Source: Labyrinthula sp. Ha (lineage: Eukaryota > Sar > Bigyra > Labyrinthulida > Labyrinthulaceae). From it: a stretch of 64,000 nt of DNA. The translations under genes and the position numbers were made by a program. A model generated the notes under the pieces. The model did not search any database, had not been told where the DNA came from, and was given only the letters and a program-made list of their open reading frames with translations. Of this stretch, positions 31,583 through 41,299 are shown one piece after another; position 1 is the first letter of the stretch, and each line of letters starts with the position of its first letter. The stretch covers positions 682,001 to 746,000 of the forward strand of contig JAALGZ010000004.1 of NCBI GenBank assembly GCA_015227615.1, given 5' to 3'.

Positions 31583-34500
31583 TTGGAGGGTTTTTCTATT
31601 ATGCTAGGTTATTGTTTTGCTTATCAGCAGAAAATTTGGAACTTGGAACATAATTTTAACGGCTCATTAAATTCTAATTTATTTATACAGTATTGATTTC
31701 TGAGAAATAAAAGTTTCAGAAGTCAGAATATAAATTGTTCAAAGCAGAAAACAAGCTTAAGGAACTTTTTTCAAAGCGAAAAATACAATAGCTCTGGAAT
31801 GCATGTAAGCGTAAAATGTGCTTTGAGATATTGGAAAAAATCATCATTGTACGAAATGATCGTAGTATCGAGATCAAGTTTTGCTAGCATGGCATAAGCA
31901 TCATATCGTCAGGTTGAATTTTCATGAAACTCTGTCCTTTTTTTGAAGCAGTTAACTGATTATATTAATTTGATTTTCATATTTTAAATAAACATCCAAG
32001 ACAGCGCTGTTTGTCTCATTTTGTTTGCTGTTTAGTTTTTCTTGGAGTGGCATAAGGCTTTTTTATACTTGGTTATGGCAGCAACGCTTGGCTTCCCTAT
32101 GTTTTTGCAAATTGACTTGGCAGATTCGATGCATCTGCTCTCATGCTTGCAATGCTCATAGAGTTTTCCTCTGAAGCTTCAAAGGCTCGGCTATTGTTCT
32201 AGTATTTTATGTTGCTACTCTATAACACACATTTTTCTTGAACAGTTTATTTTGTATTTCTAGACTAAAATGCTTCATACTACCTCATTCTCATAATTGG
32301 GGGGTCTTACGGGAAAGTTTCAATGAGGTTTTATTAATGAGGTCATGTATTTTACATAAGGCTTTCACGGGAAATTCTATCGTGCCAAGGTAGTTTTAAT
32401 TGGCATTTCTTAAAACTTGGGTCTTGCTTGAGCTTTATTGGTTTAAGTTTAAATTAAATGCCAAATATGATCTTTGGGATGTTTTCTGGTTTCGGAATCA
32501 ATCCCTTCAGGATTATTCAGTAGGAGGTGATTGTGGAGCTATTCCTGCTCCAGTAGTTCTGTCATGTTTCATGTACATTGAAAACCATATAGGTGAGAAT
32601 GTAGGTGTTATATGTTTGTTTTCATCGGATATTAAATTTGACAAATTAAAATCTTTTTTCTTTACATCATAGTATTTCTGTCGTCCAATGCTCTCTTAGT
32701 TCTAAATCTAGGAAAGTAGCCTCATGTAATTATCATCTATGTACAATAGGCAGTAAACAGCCATCACCTGAGTAAAATTGACACATATTATATTTGCAAG
32801 TTTTACCAAGTATCTTTGAAACAGAAAACTGGATTTTATTTGTCTTCCATTAAGATATTTAGAGATAGATAGCTGATTCTGCTGGTAGATTCATTAAGAA
32901 CTGAGAAGCTACAACAGCTTAGTTTTTATTGTCCATTACTGCTTAAATAGTTTGATTCTAAGTTTAATCTCCTGAGCATAGTTCTGCCATTGATTTTCCT
33001 TTTTTTTTCAGGGCTTTACCGTTATTAACTACTCAAAATTAAACCAATTTTCCGTTTGTATTTTTCAAAACTTCATTGTTTCCATGGCAATCAAACTTTG
33101 TTCGTTTATAATACTAAAATCGGCTATGGGTTTAATGATACTACAAACTTGCTTCTTATGTTTATATTTTAGTTGGTTCTTAATAACAGTTCCTTTGCGG
33201 AATTAAAGAATTTTGATCTGATTCTCTTCCTGATATGTTCTCATTGAATTATTTCCTCACGACGAGGAGAGTTGCATGAGCTATATTATCTACAGGATCG
33301 TCAACTTATTATCATATGTTGAAGGATTTTACATCGCTTTCAAGATTTAATATTATATTTTGTACCCTGCTTTGCCTATCTGTATCCACTTATGTAATAT
33401 TATATCGCAATAGTCCTATAATTATGATTCTAAAAAATGTGGAGCAGAATCATTAGCCTCTTTTACTTTGGAGCTTTTTAATTCTTCAAATTACTTATGA
33501 TATGATGTTACTGCGCCTTTGATATGCTGCACGAAATATGGAACCAAATTGATTTGAAAGATTTTTGACTGCGTCCATCTACTCTGCCAATAATTAAAAA
33601 TGACTTAAACGGGTAAGCTCGCTATTGCTAGCTCTTGTAGTGAAACGTCTAACTGCCTAGTACATAGCTAATATAATTGGTTTGTACACTTTCTAATATT
33701 ATCGTTCTTCGATCTCTAGAATAGTCAGCCATACTATCTTAACTGAATTTCTAGGGCTTACGATACCAGTTATAATACAACTTTTTGAAAGATGCTAAAA
33801 TCAACCTTAAAATAAGGCAGGGAAAATACAATCACCAATACTGTAAATATATGTAGCTGGATTATTTGACATTTAGTAGTGTTCTTGAGCAACCACTGTA
33901 TCATAACTTTATTGTTAAATAGAGTACTTGAGAGAAATCAAAATCAACAAGTACAAATATGTGGGTTGTCTTATTTCTGTTCCAAGAGCTCAAGAACTCG
34001 AGTTTTCTATCAATACTGGCTACTTGTTCTATAAGCGAGTGTAGTTTATCCACTTTGAGATCCTACATACCTCCGTAATTAATAAAAAAAAAACCTGGGA
34101 AACATTTTGAGAATGCAAATTACTAGTCAGTAATATAATTGCGAACGGTGTTACAAGGTCTAGACGAGTTAGTCAATGGAGGTAAAAATTGTACCAGAAC
34201 ATCATCCTCACAGAGAAATATATTCTTAGTATGGCTTATCTATTATATTAGAGACATTGTTATATTCATCTTGGATTATTAATTATGGTAACTTAACGCT
34301 AGACCACAAATCATTTCAAAAAGAATTTAGAAAAACAATCCTGTCATTACTTTGGTATACCATTGAGTACTCTCATAAACCAGGAACTTTCACCAATCTA
34401 TGAAAGTCCCTTTAAATTTCACTTACACGATAAGTCATTTGTTCCACTAGATTTTAAGAGAATAGTGCTGTCAGTTGAGCTCATTGCTTTGAACGTCAAT

Positions 34501-36103
34501 GGGATGATAGAAGCGCTGAAATGCCTGCTACTTGTCAGACCCGTTTCGAATAAACTGTCCTAAGCTCATCCATGAATAAAAAGAGCTACATTGACCTTAT
34601 AGAAACCAATTTCTTCTAAAAATAGTTTTTGGGGAAAATGCATTGTAAAGAGTCGTATATGTTTCATCAACATTGAATATCTGAGTGATTGAAACACTCT
34701 AGAGCTTAGATCTTAAGATGCTTCTAAGAACTTCTGGCTAAAAGAATCAAAGTTTCGAACTAATCTAAAAATACTCGGCTTCTTGAAACAAGGAAGAGTA
34801 AAATCAGATACGACAACCCTCAAAACGTAACACTTTGATTTTTTATTGAACAACCATTTAGACAAACTAAAACAACCTTTAGTAGATACTAGTTGATAAG
34901 GACAAAGGTACTTCGCGTGATTGAATCTGCTTAGCAGAGCAAAAAGACATATTCTTCTACGTGCGGAATATTTAATTTACGTCTTTTAAACCCTTTTGAA
35001 TTGTTGAATTGCATTTCAATAAGGCTCAGGATCGGCTAGAGAAAGTAGAAGATAATCTACAATAAGCTTATTAAGTTGAGCTTCTCTTAAGAGTAAGGAA
35101 AACAATTTTGTTTCATTTTGTGTTGGTGCCCTTCTAAAGGCAACAATCAACAAATCCTACTAAAAATTGTCATTTTATGAGTTTAAAATCCACTCATCAA
35201 AATAATGTGAATCATCATTTGCAGTTTGAGTTTTAAGTAAATTAGTTTTTTAACCTGATATTAGTTGTTTATTTCAAAGGTTTCAACTTTCAGGAAAAGG
35301 TTTGAATACTGCAACGCTTTATGGGTTTTATTAGTGACTTGTAAACCTCCAATTACAAAGAACTCAAAAAAGGTGCAATTCTAATGCTATAACTTTGCAG
35401 CCATGAAGTTCTAACAGCCTCTTCAGTCTAAGATTTGTTTGAAAGTAGTAAGCTAGGCAATTAAGCAAGTAAAGAAGTGTTATTAATCGCGATAGAGGGA
35501 TATTTTAATAGAATAGTTACTTGCAGTTTTTTAAAACTTATAGTATCTGGAGCAATTTGCAGTGATGTGGTATTCACAAAAAAACATATTCAGAGACATA
35601 TACAAGCTCCGTGGTCAACAAACGAACAACAATATCGCTCTAAGTCACTATAAAAAATGTATTTTAAAACTCAAGGTCCACAGAGTTTTAACTTGGAGTA
35701 GGATTGCTCCTGAGTTACAGTTGTTTATCTCTCCCAGAAATCAACACAGAAAATTAGATTATTCTATACTTCATATTATTGAGGTATCTTACAAGTACAA
35801 GCAAGGATTTACATAATATTACTTCTACTACTCTATTCAACAGTAGCGAATTATTCTTTTTTTCTTTGTTCTTGACTCAAAAATTTAAGATATAATTTTC
35901 TCAAGACAATATTATTTTGGGCAGATTCTCGTTTCATTCCTTTACTGTTCTCAGCTGCTGACGTCATTACTAACTTAAGTCAAGGAGGTTTCAAAGAAAA
36001 TTTCTCAAACAACACTCCTCTATAAAATTCATAAATAACCAAAAATATAATTAATAATTGCACACAAGAGGAAATCGCAGCTTTCAACATTAGAATATTT
36101 AAA
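31583..36103. other. Gene-free stretch with retroelement remnants
   Basis: This 4.5-kb gap has no intact gene. T-rich plus-strand sequence at 32-33.5 kb contains traces of a copia-like element on the minus strand (see the entry at 33020-33430). The remaining frames are short; the 90-codon frame at 32400 starts at TTG and has no recognised domain. No tRNA or tandem repeat was found. The last 150 bp contain the promoter of the aminotransferase. Confidence 0.45.
33020..33430 (-). mobile_element. Fragment of a Ty1/copia-like retroelement (fossil)
   Basis: On the minus strand, a stretch near 33,390-33,430 shares the word CTATCTGTATCCACTT with the zinc-knuckle region of the larger copia fossil at 45.0 kb. 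A stretch near 33,020-33,110 resembles the N-terminal reverse-transcriptase signature of copia elements (AME…L..N). The copy is broken by many changes and appears to lack most of its integrase region. I found no terminal repeats. The family call rests on short similarities only; probably old. Confidence 0.33.
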
Positions 36104-37303
36104 ATGCAAAAACCTTTTAGAGAGTTTGTCCTGGAAAGATATTTTGACAAGTACGAGTTCACAGCGCCATACTTACTTTGCTGCTCAGATTGTGAACCTG
36201 TCAATTTACCAAAAATGCTTGAACTTTTATCAAAGCTTCCAAAAGAACAACAAAAAATATATACTGAATTAAACCTTGGATATGGAGATTATAATGGTGA
36301 GACTTTTCTTCGTGAAGCTGTTCAGGCTCATTACAACAATCCAGAATACAACTTTCACATCACGTATAGAAGAGAAATAAAACTAGAAGACATCTGCGTT
36401 ATGGTTCCAGCAGAAGCAATAACTCATTTCATGAATAGTTTTCTGAGTACTGGAGATGAAGTTGTTTGTGTTGCACCAGCTTACCAAAGTCTTTTTGAAG
36501 TAGCTCATTCAAAAAACTGCAAATTAAAAATGTGGAACTTTCGAGTTGAAAATAATGAACCTAAATTTCTACTAGAAGATTTAAAAGAACTCATCACGAA
36601 AAATACGAAGTTATTGATAATTAATTTCCCGCATAATCCAACAGGTTTCTTGCCCACTTTTGAAGAAATGATGGAAATCATCAATTTGTGTAAACAGAAC
36701 GATGTGACTATTTTTTCAGATGAAATGTATAGAACGCTAATCAAGGATAATTGTGATGGAAATTTTAATTACCCATCCGTATGTCAACTATACGAAAACT
36801 CTGTTGTTTTATCAGGGGTCTCAAAAACTGTTGGATTAGCAGGTTTAAGAATTGGTTGGCTAGTTGCAAATAATACACTCAATCCAGATGTTTTGAAAGG
36901 AGTATCGCATTTGAAAGATTTTACCTCCATTTGCCCTTCTAAACCTAGTCAAGCTTTAGCATATCTGGGTATGTTGGATGGTAACTTCAAACTTCTAAGG
37001 GATGAAAACAAGAGAATAATCAAAGAGAACCTAAAAGTGTTAAAAGAGTTTTGTCAGAGAACAGGTTTGTTCGAGTATTATGAACCAAGAGGAGGAAGTA
37101 CAGTTTTTGTAAAGTTAAATGCGGACGATGTCGATGGTTTCTGCCATAAATCTGCAACAGAATGGGGAGTTGTTTTGTTACCTGGTAGCACTTATATTCA
37201 TGACAAACAGCAAGTAAATAATAGAGTAAGACTTGGACTTGGTAGAAACACTTTTCAAGAAGGATTGAAAGTACTTGAAGCCGAATACATGAAAAAAAAG
37301 TAA
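36104..37303 (+). CDS. Class I/II PLP-dependent aminotransferase
   Basis: A 399-residue intact fold-type I aminotransferase. Active-site residues are in place: Asn178 in FPHNPTG, Asp206 and Tyr209 in FSDEMYR, the Schiff-base Lys241 in LSGVSKTVGLAGLR and Arg249 after it. The substrate-carboxylate Arg is probably in VRLGLGRN near the end. The start FREFVLERYFDKYEFTAPYL and SDCEPVNL is a hallmark of a mainly bacterial subgroup of class I/II aminotransferases, so bacterial origin by transfer is plausible. No targeting peptide is evident, hence cytosolic. The amino donor cannot be told. Convergent with the GPR180-like gene, with only 34 bp between the stops. Confidence 0.9.
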   Translation: MQKPFREFVLERYFDKYEFTAPYLLCCSDCEPVNLPKMLELLSKLPKEQQKIYTELNLGYGDYNGETFLREAVQAHYNNPEYNFHITYRREIKLEDICVMVPAEAITHFMNSFLSTGDEVVCVAPAYQSLFEVAHSKNCKLKMWNFRVENNEPKFLLEDLKELITKNTKLLIINFPHNPTGFLPTFEEMMEIINLCKQNDVTIFSDEMYRTLIKDNCDGNFNYPSVCQLYENSVVLSGVSKTVGLAGLRIGWLVANNTLNPDVLKGVSHLKDFTSICPSKPSQALAYLGMLDGNFKLLRDENKRIIKENLKVLKEFCQRTGLFEYYEPRGGSTVFVKLNADDVDGFCHKSATEWGVVLLPGSTYIHDKQQVNNRVRLGLGRNTFQEGLKVLEAEYMKKK

Positions 37304-37337
37304 AACCTTGTATATAAACTTTCTTGCATTCATCTAT

Positions 37338-38915
37338 TCAATTTACAGTTGCCAGTCTACTTTTTCTGGTGGAGTCTGTTGAGCCCTCTAGGATTAATAC
37401 TGCGTCATTGCTTTCCGCAAAATCTCGTGTATCTTTGTTATTCCAACTCGAGCCTTGATCAGGTACAATTCTTGTGTCTGATGAAGATGTTGCAATTTCC
37501 GGTTCTAAAGAAGGCCCATTTCCAGGTTCAATCAAGCTTAAATTATCTTCGAAACGAGAAAAGTTTCTGCACCGTAGCGTAAATCCAAGCATAATGTAAG
37601 CACAAACTTCAATTAGATTTGAAATAAGTATTTGAAACGTTGTTCCATCAAACATATAAAAAGTGATTAGCTGAAAAGAAGTTGCACAAATAAATACATT
37701 TCGCAATACTAAAATAATTCCAATTATGTTTTGATAAATCGTTCTACTTGTTTGATTCGTAGCAAAAACTAGACAAGTTCGTAAATATAAATATGTTTTC
37801 GTAGAAAAAAAATAACTCAAGTAGATTATCAAAAACTCAATTGGTAGGATTAAAAAGGCAGCAAGGAGAGAAAATCTAGAGAATAAAGTATTGCTCGGCA
37901 AGAGTCCAAGATCGAAACCATGGAGCTGCAGCATAATTGCAAAGTAGGTTAAGCACAATGCCAGTATTGTATTCTTATCTGTCTTATTTATTCTGAAAGA
38001 GATTAATCCCCATCCAAGTGTCAAGTGAAGAACTACGTAAAAAAAATACGTTCTGTGAAACAGCGAAACCACTGCTTGAAGAGAGTCCACCCAGATTGAA
38101 TTTATTTGTGTCTCTTTGAACAAATGTTGAGTTACAAGTGATGATAAGTGCACAAAATGCGAGGTCACTTTCAAAATTAAGATCAATAAACAGCGAGATT
38201 GCACTTCTAGATCGGACAGGTTTATGTATTTCAGGCAGTGAACGATCCAAGCCAGTGATAAAGAGCTATAGACAAAAAACAGAATGACATTGAGATCCAG
38301 TCGAGTAACGGCAACAAAATCATCTCTTTCGAATATTTGTGTGACTTCTGTCTTTATATGCATAGTTGTAAACAAAGTTTCGTCACAAGTCAGCAAGCGA
38401 AAATGTAAATTAGGTTTTGTAGTCGTACCCTCCAAGGTAAGGTTTTCTACCTCATTCTTACCTAAAGAAACGACCTTGGCAATAAAGCATTCCTTCCCAA
38501 GAAAAAGCTGAATTAGACCATGAAGCTTATATACATTTTGTTCAAACCTCGCTCTGCACGAATCAGTCATATTCTGAAAGATATTGCCCTCATAAGGTCT
38601 TCGGGGTAGATGTATTCCAGAAGAATTTCCCCCGCAGATTTGAAGATAAATTTTGTTTTCCATAGGGTTAAAAAACCTTTCTTCTTCCTCCTGTTCTTCA
38701 ATTTCCGCAAAGTCTAAAGTTAGTTTAAAACTCCAGCGCATATCTTCACTGAGAGGCCGTAATTGGAAAATAAATGCGCGAGCAGATGTCAGTTCTCCTT
38801 TGTACAAGGCATGCTGTGTTTTCTCTCCTGAAGGAATCAATAAATCTAACAGTCTGTTATATTGGCATGTCGCCGGACTACAAATAAGGAAAATTATGAT
38901 CAGCAAGGCTTTCAT
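37338..38915 (-). CDS. GPR180/TMEM145-like seven-transmembrane protein (GOST family)
   Basis: A 525-residue frame with an N-terminal signal peptide (MKALLIIIFLICSPATC). Residues about 20-205 are a lumenal, beta-rich, cysteine-containing domain (…QICGGNSSG…, …CRARFEQNVYKL…) like the GOLD-type domain of GOST proteins. Seven hydrophobic helices follow from about 207 to 445, starting NVILFFVYSSLSLAWIVHCL, with HRTYFFYVVLHLTLGWGLIS in the middle, as in the rhodopsin-like GpcrRhopsn4 group (GPR180, TMEM145). The C-terminal tail is Ser/Asp-rich and cytosolic. These proteins act in the secretory pathway or as receptors; ligands are mostly unknown. Its ATG lies just 29 bp after the stop of the upstream FAM151 gene on the same strand. 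Confidence 0.85.
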   Translation of the reverse strand: MKALLIIIFLICSPATCQYNRLLDLLIPSGEKTQHALYKGELTSARAFIFQLRPLSEDMRWSFKLTLDFAEIEEQEEEERFFNPMENKIYLQICGGNSSGIHLPRRPYEGNIFQNMTDSCRARFEQNVYKLHGLIQLFLGKECFIAKVVSLGKNEVENLTLEGTTTKPNLHFRLLTCDETLFTTMHIKTEVTQIFERDDFVAVTRLDLNVILFFVYSSLSLAWIVHCLKYINLSDLEVQSRCLLILILKVTSHFVHLSSLVTQHLFKETQINSIWVDSLQAVVSLFHRTYFFYVVLHLTLGWGLISFRINKTDKNTILALCLTYFAIMLQLHGFDLGLLPSNTLFSRFSLLAAFLILPIEFLIIYLSYFFSTKTYLYLRTCLVFATNQTSRTIYQNIIGIILVLRNVFICATSFQLITFYMFDGTTFQILISNLIEVCAYIMLGFTLRCRNFSRFEDNLSLIEPGNGPSLEPEIATSSSDTRIVPDQGSSWNNKDTRDFAESNDAVLILEGSTDSTRKSRLATVN

Positions 38916-38944
38916 TTTGCATTTTTTAACGATTCAGAAAACAA

Positions 38945-39823
38945 TTAGACCCATTTTTGAACACTAAATTTAATTTCTCTAAAAAGCCCATAAAGATACA
39001 TTCCGGCATCATAAACCCCACCTTCAACCTCTGATGATGCAATTTGCACATCGAAATCAATTTTCTCACTAGGACAAAACTTGTTAACTTCATTCTCAAT
39101 TTTATCTTTTCTAGAGCGGGAGATTCCAGGTTCACCAGCGGCTGTCCAAATTAGAACATTAGCATTCGTTTTGTCAACTAATCTTCTAACGGGATTAACA
39201 CTTCTACACAGAAGTCTAGCGTTAAGTGCAAATGTAATTTCCACAGAACGGTCAATAAGTAATCCACAAGCGTCTAATAGTGCAATCATTGCATCTACCT
39301 CTTTCCTTGTATACGCTTTTGTAGTTGGTAAATCTACTCTGAACCCTAACGACAGACTAACGTTACTTAGTGAAAACTTAGATAATTTATCCGTTACAGA
39401 TTGAATAAAGTCTTTACCATTAATATTAGCAAGAGGATATTCTAGAAGATATCTTCCAGGACCATCTAAAACATCAGCATTAAAAATAAGCTTAATATTG
39501 TTTGACTCCAGGGATTTTAAAATATCTGGCTTTGAGATAATAATATCCAAGCAAAGGTCAAATGCTTGATGTTCTTTAAAATCAAGTTTTATGTGTTTTG
39601 ATGGCGTTGTTGTGATAGTGTTCCAAAACTCTTCGAAAGAAAGATCCGAGACTCTCTGTGGAGGGTGAGACATAATGGGAATTAGTTCAGGAGTTTCGTT
39701 GGATCCCTCTATACTTGTCGATAAACTTCCCATTAGAATGTCAGATTCAATTGCCTCGATATCCGTGTTAGAGAGAGCAGCCTCTAGCTTTTCCCTTGAT
39801 ATGCAACTATGTGCCCACCGCAT
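38945..39823 (-). CDS. FAM151/menorin-like protein
   Basis: From the first in-frame ATG at 39823 the frame gives 292 residues. Family motifs are all visible: RWAHSCISREKLEAALSN, AIESDILMG (Glu26, Asp28), IPIMSHPP (His53) and HIKLDFKEHQAF (Lys79, Asp81, Lys83), followed by ILIWTAAGEPG. FAM151 proteins adopt a PLC-like phosphodiesterase TIM-barrel fold, and these acidic and His residues fit a metal site, but the reaction is unknown; in C. elegans MNR-1 patterns dendrites. Here the protein lacks a signal peptide or TM segment and is probably intracellular, as FAM151B is. An open frame continues 23 codons upstream of the ATG without another ATG. The gene lies 29 bp upstream of the GPR180-like gene. 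Confidence 0.85.
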   Translation of the reverse strand: MRWAHSCISREKLEAALSNTDIEAIESDILMGSLSTSIEGSNETPELIPIMSHPPQRVSDLSFEEFWNTITTTPSKHIKLDFKEHQAFDLCLDIIISKPDILKSLESNNIKLIFNADVLDGPGRYLLEYPLANINGKDFIQSVTDKLSKFSLSNVSLSLGFRVDLPTTKAYTRKEVDAMIALLDACGLLIDRSVEITFALNARLLCRSVNPVRRLVDKTNANVLIWTAAGEPGISRSRKDKIENEVNKFCPSEKIDFDVQIASSEVEGGVYDAGMYLYGLFREIKFSVQKWV

Positions 39824-41299
39824 ATTTACTGTTTGGGAAACAAAAACAGGGCAGTCGGTATTCTTTTTCTTGGTAATTACAGCTCTCTCCAAATATCAGC
39901 GGAAGTTTCGTTCTGCTTTTTCTTTTTTTTTCGTTGATGACAATAGAGATAATTTGACTAATGACGTGGCATCGTGTAAATAGAAAATGGAACATATTGG
40001 AATCGCTTACAAAACTTAATGGAAAAATTGATAGGGTAAATAGGAGTTAGAGAAAACTAAAAATAAAAAGGTAATATCAGATATGAAGTATTTTACAGAG
40101 TTTAAGAGGAATATACACCTAATTAGAAATACTGGTGATTTTTCTTGTACAGATATTTTCATGTATTGTGAAACCCAAGGCAAAAGTACTGCTAGAAAAA
40201 GAAAACATTGAGAAGAAATGAATACGCGTACGTTTTAACAGGAATATACATTATATTATTAGAAAATATTTAATTATCATCCGTATATTAGTATTTTTTG
40301 TTTTCAAATAGTTTTTTGTTGCATATTGACTTCTCTAACCTGAGAAGAGTCTCCATACACACTGTTCTCGTTTAAGGCATACCTAGTTGTAACTAATTTG
40401 AGCTATATTTTAAAAAAAAATATCCATGAAGATATTTATTCACATTTTTTATCACATATTTATGTGCAAAAACATAAACTTATTTAAGGAAAGAAACTTA
40501 GTCAGAAATGTATATCTTAAGAAAGATAAATGATGTAGTTTTTCAAATAACTTGTAGTTTCTCGATCACTATATCTGACTGGAATTGTCTTCAACTTTTA
40601 AGAATTTTCCATTTACATCTAAACAAAAATTAAAAGCTAAATAAAACATAATTAATTTGATTTTTATCGCTGAGACAAAATGTTGTCTTAGTCTATAGCC
40701 GTTTCTGTTAAATATAGTCTCTAAGATGTTCTTAAGGAGATATATTAAAGGGGTGTCATTCTAATGCATAATAAAATATTTGTTATTATAAGGCACACAA
40801 AATATAAAAGTCTCTTTTTTGTCCTTATCAATATTATTATGAAGTCATCAACTAGTATAGAGCTGGATACTTATGGAAAAAGAATAGAAGTTATCTTGAA
40901 AGATGAGATGAGGAATTTAGACTGTTTGAACCGGTACACATTTTATGCTACTTCTCGTCTGATTTTATATTCAGTATCTTTTATAAGACCTCCAATTAAT
41001 ATTTTTTAATAGAAAAGAGATAAGAGGTAGCGATTGCTGAAGATCTGCTACATGAACAACATCTCGATGTTTCTATGAAATTAGGTTACAGAAGAAATTA
41101 ATTTCTAATTGTATAATAGGATATCTTGAGTATTCATTCCATTTCACATCCCTATATCTATTCTATATTGTAACATTTAGCCATTTAGATAGTATTTAAG
41201 TATAAATTTCTGATGTATAGGTTTTCGGCTATGGTGTTTCTAGAGCACTGCGCTTAGCTGTGTTCCATTAGAATGAAATTTTCTTTGCTGACCCTGATG
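39824..41299. other. Gene-free stretch
   Basis: No gene is recognisable. The sequence is AT-rich, with frames up to about 80 codons that have no features. It lies between FAM151 and the copia fossil and may include the 3' terminal repeat of that element, which I could not delimit. Confidence 0.45.

Noticed and set aside
32400-32672. 90-codon plus-strand frame as a gene
   Set aside because: It starts at TTG, is hydrophobic and T-rich, and lies opposite retroelement traces on the minus strand.
38916-38944. The 29-bp FAM151-GPR180 spacer as another 29-nt intron fusing the two genes
   Set aside because: It lacks GT at the start and AG at the end, and the downstream protein begins with its own signal peptide.
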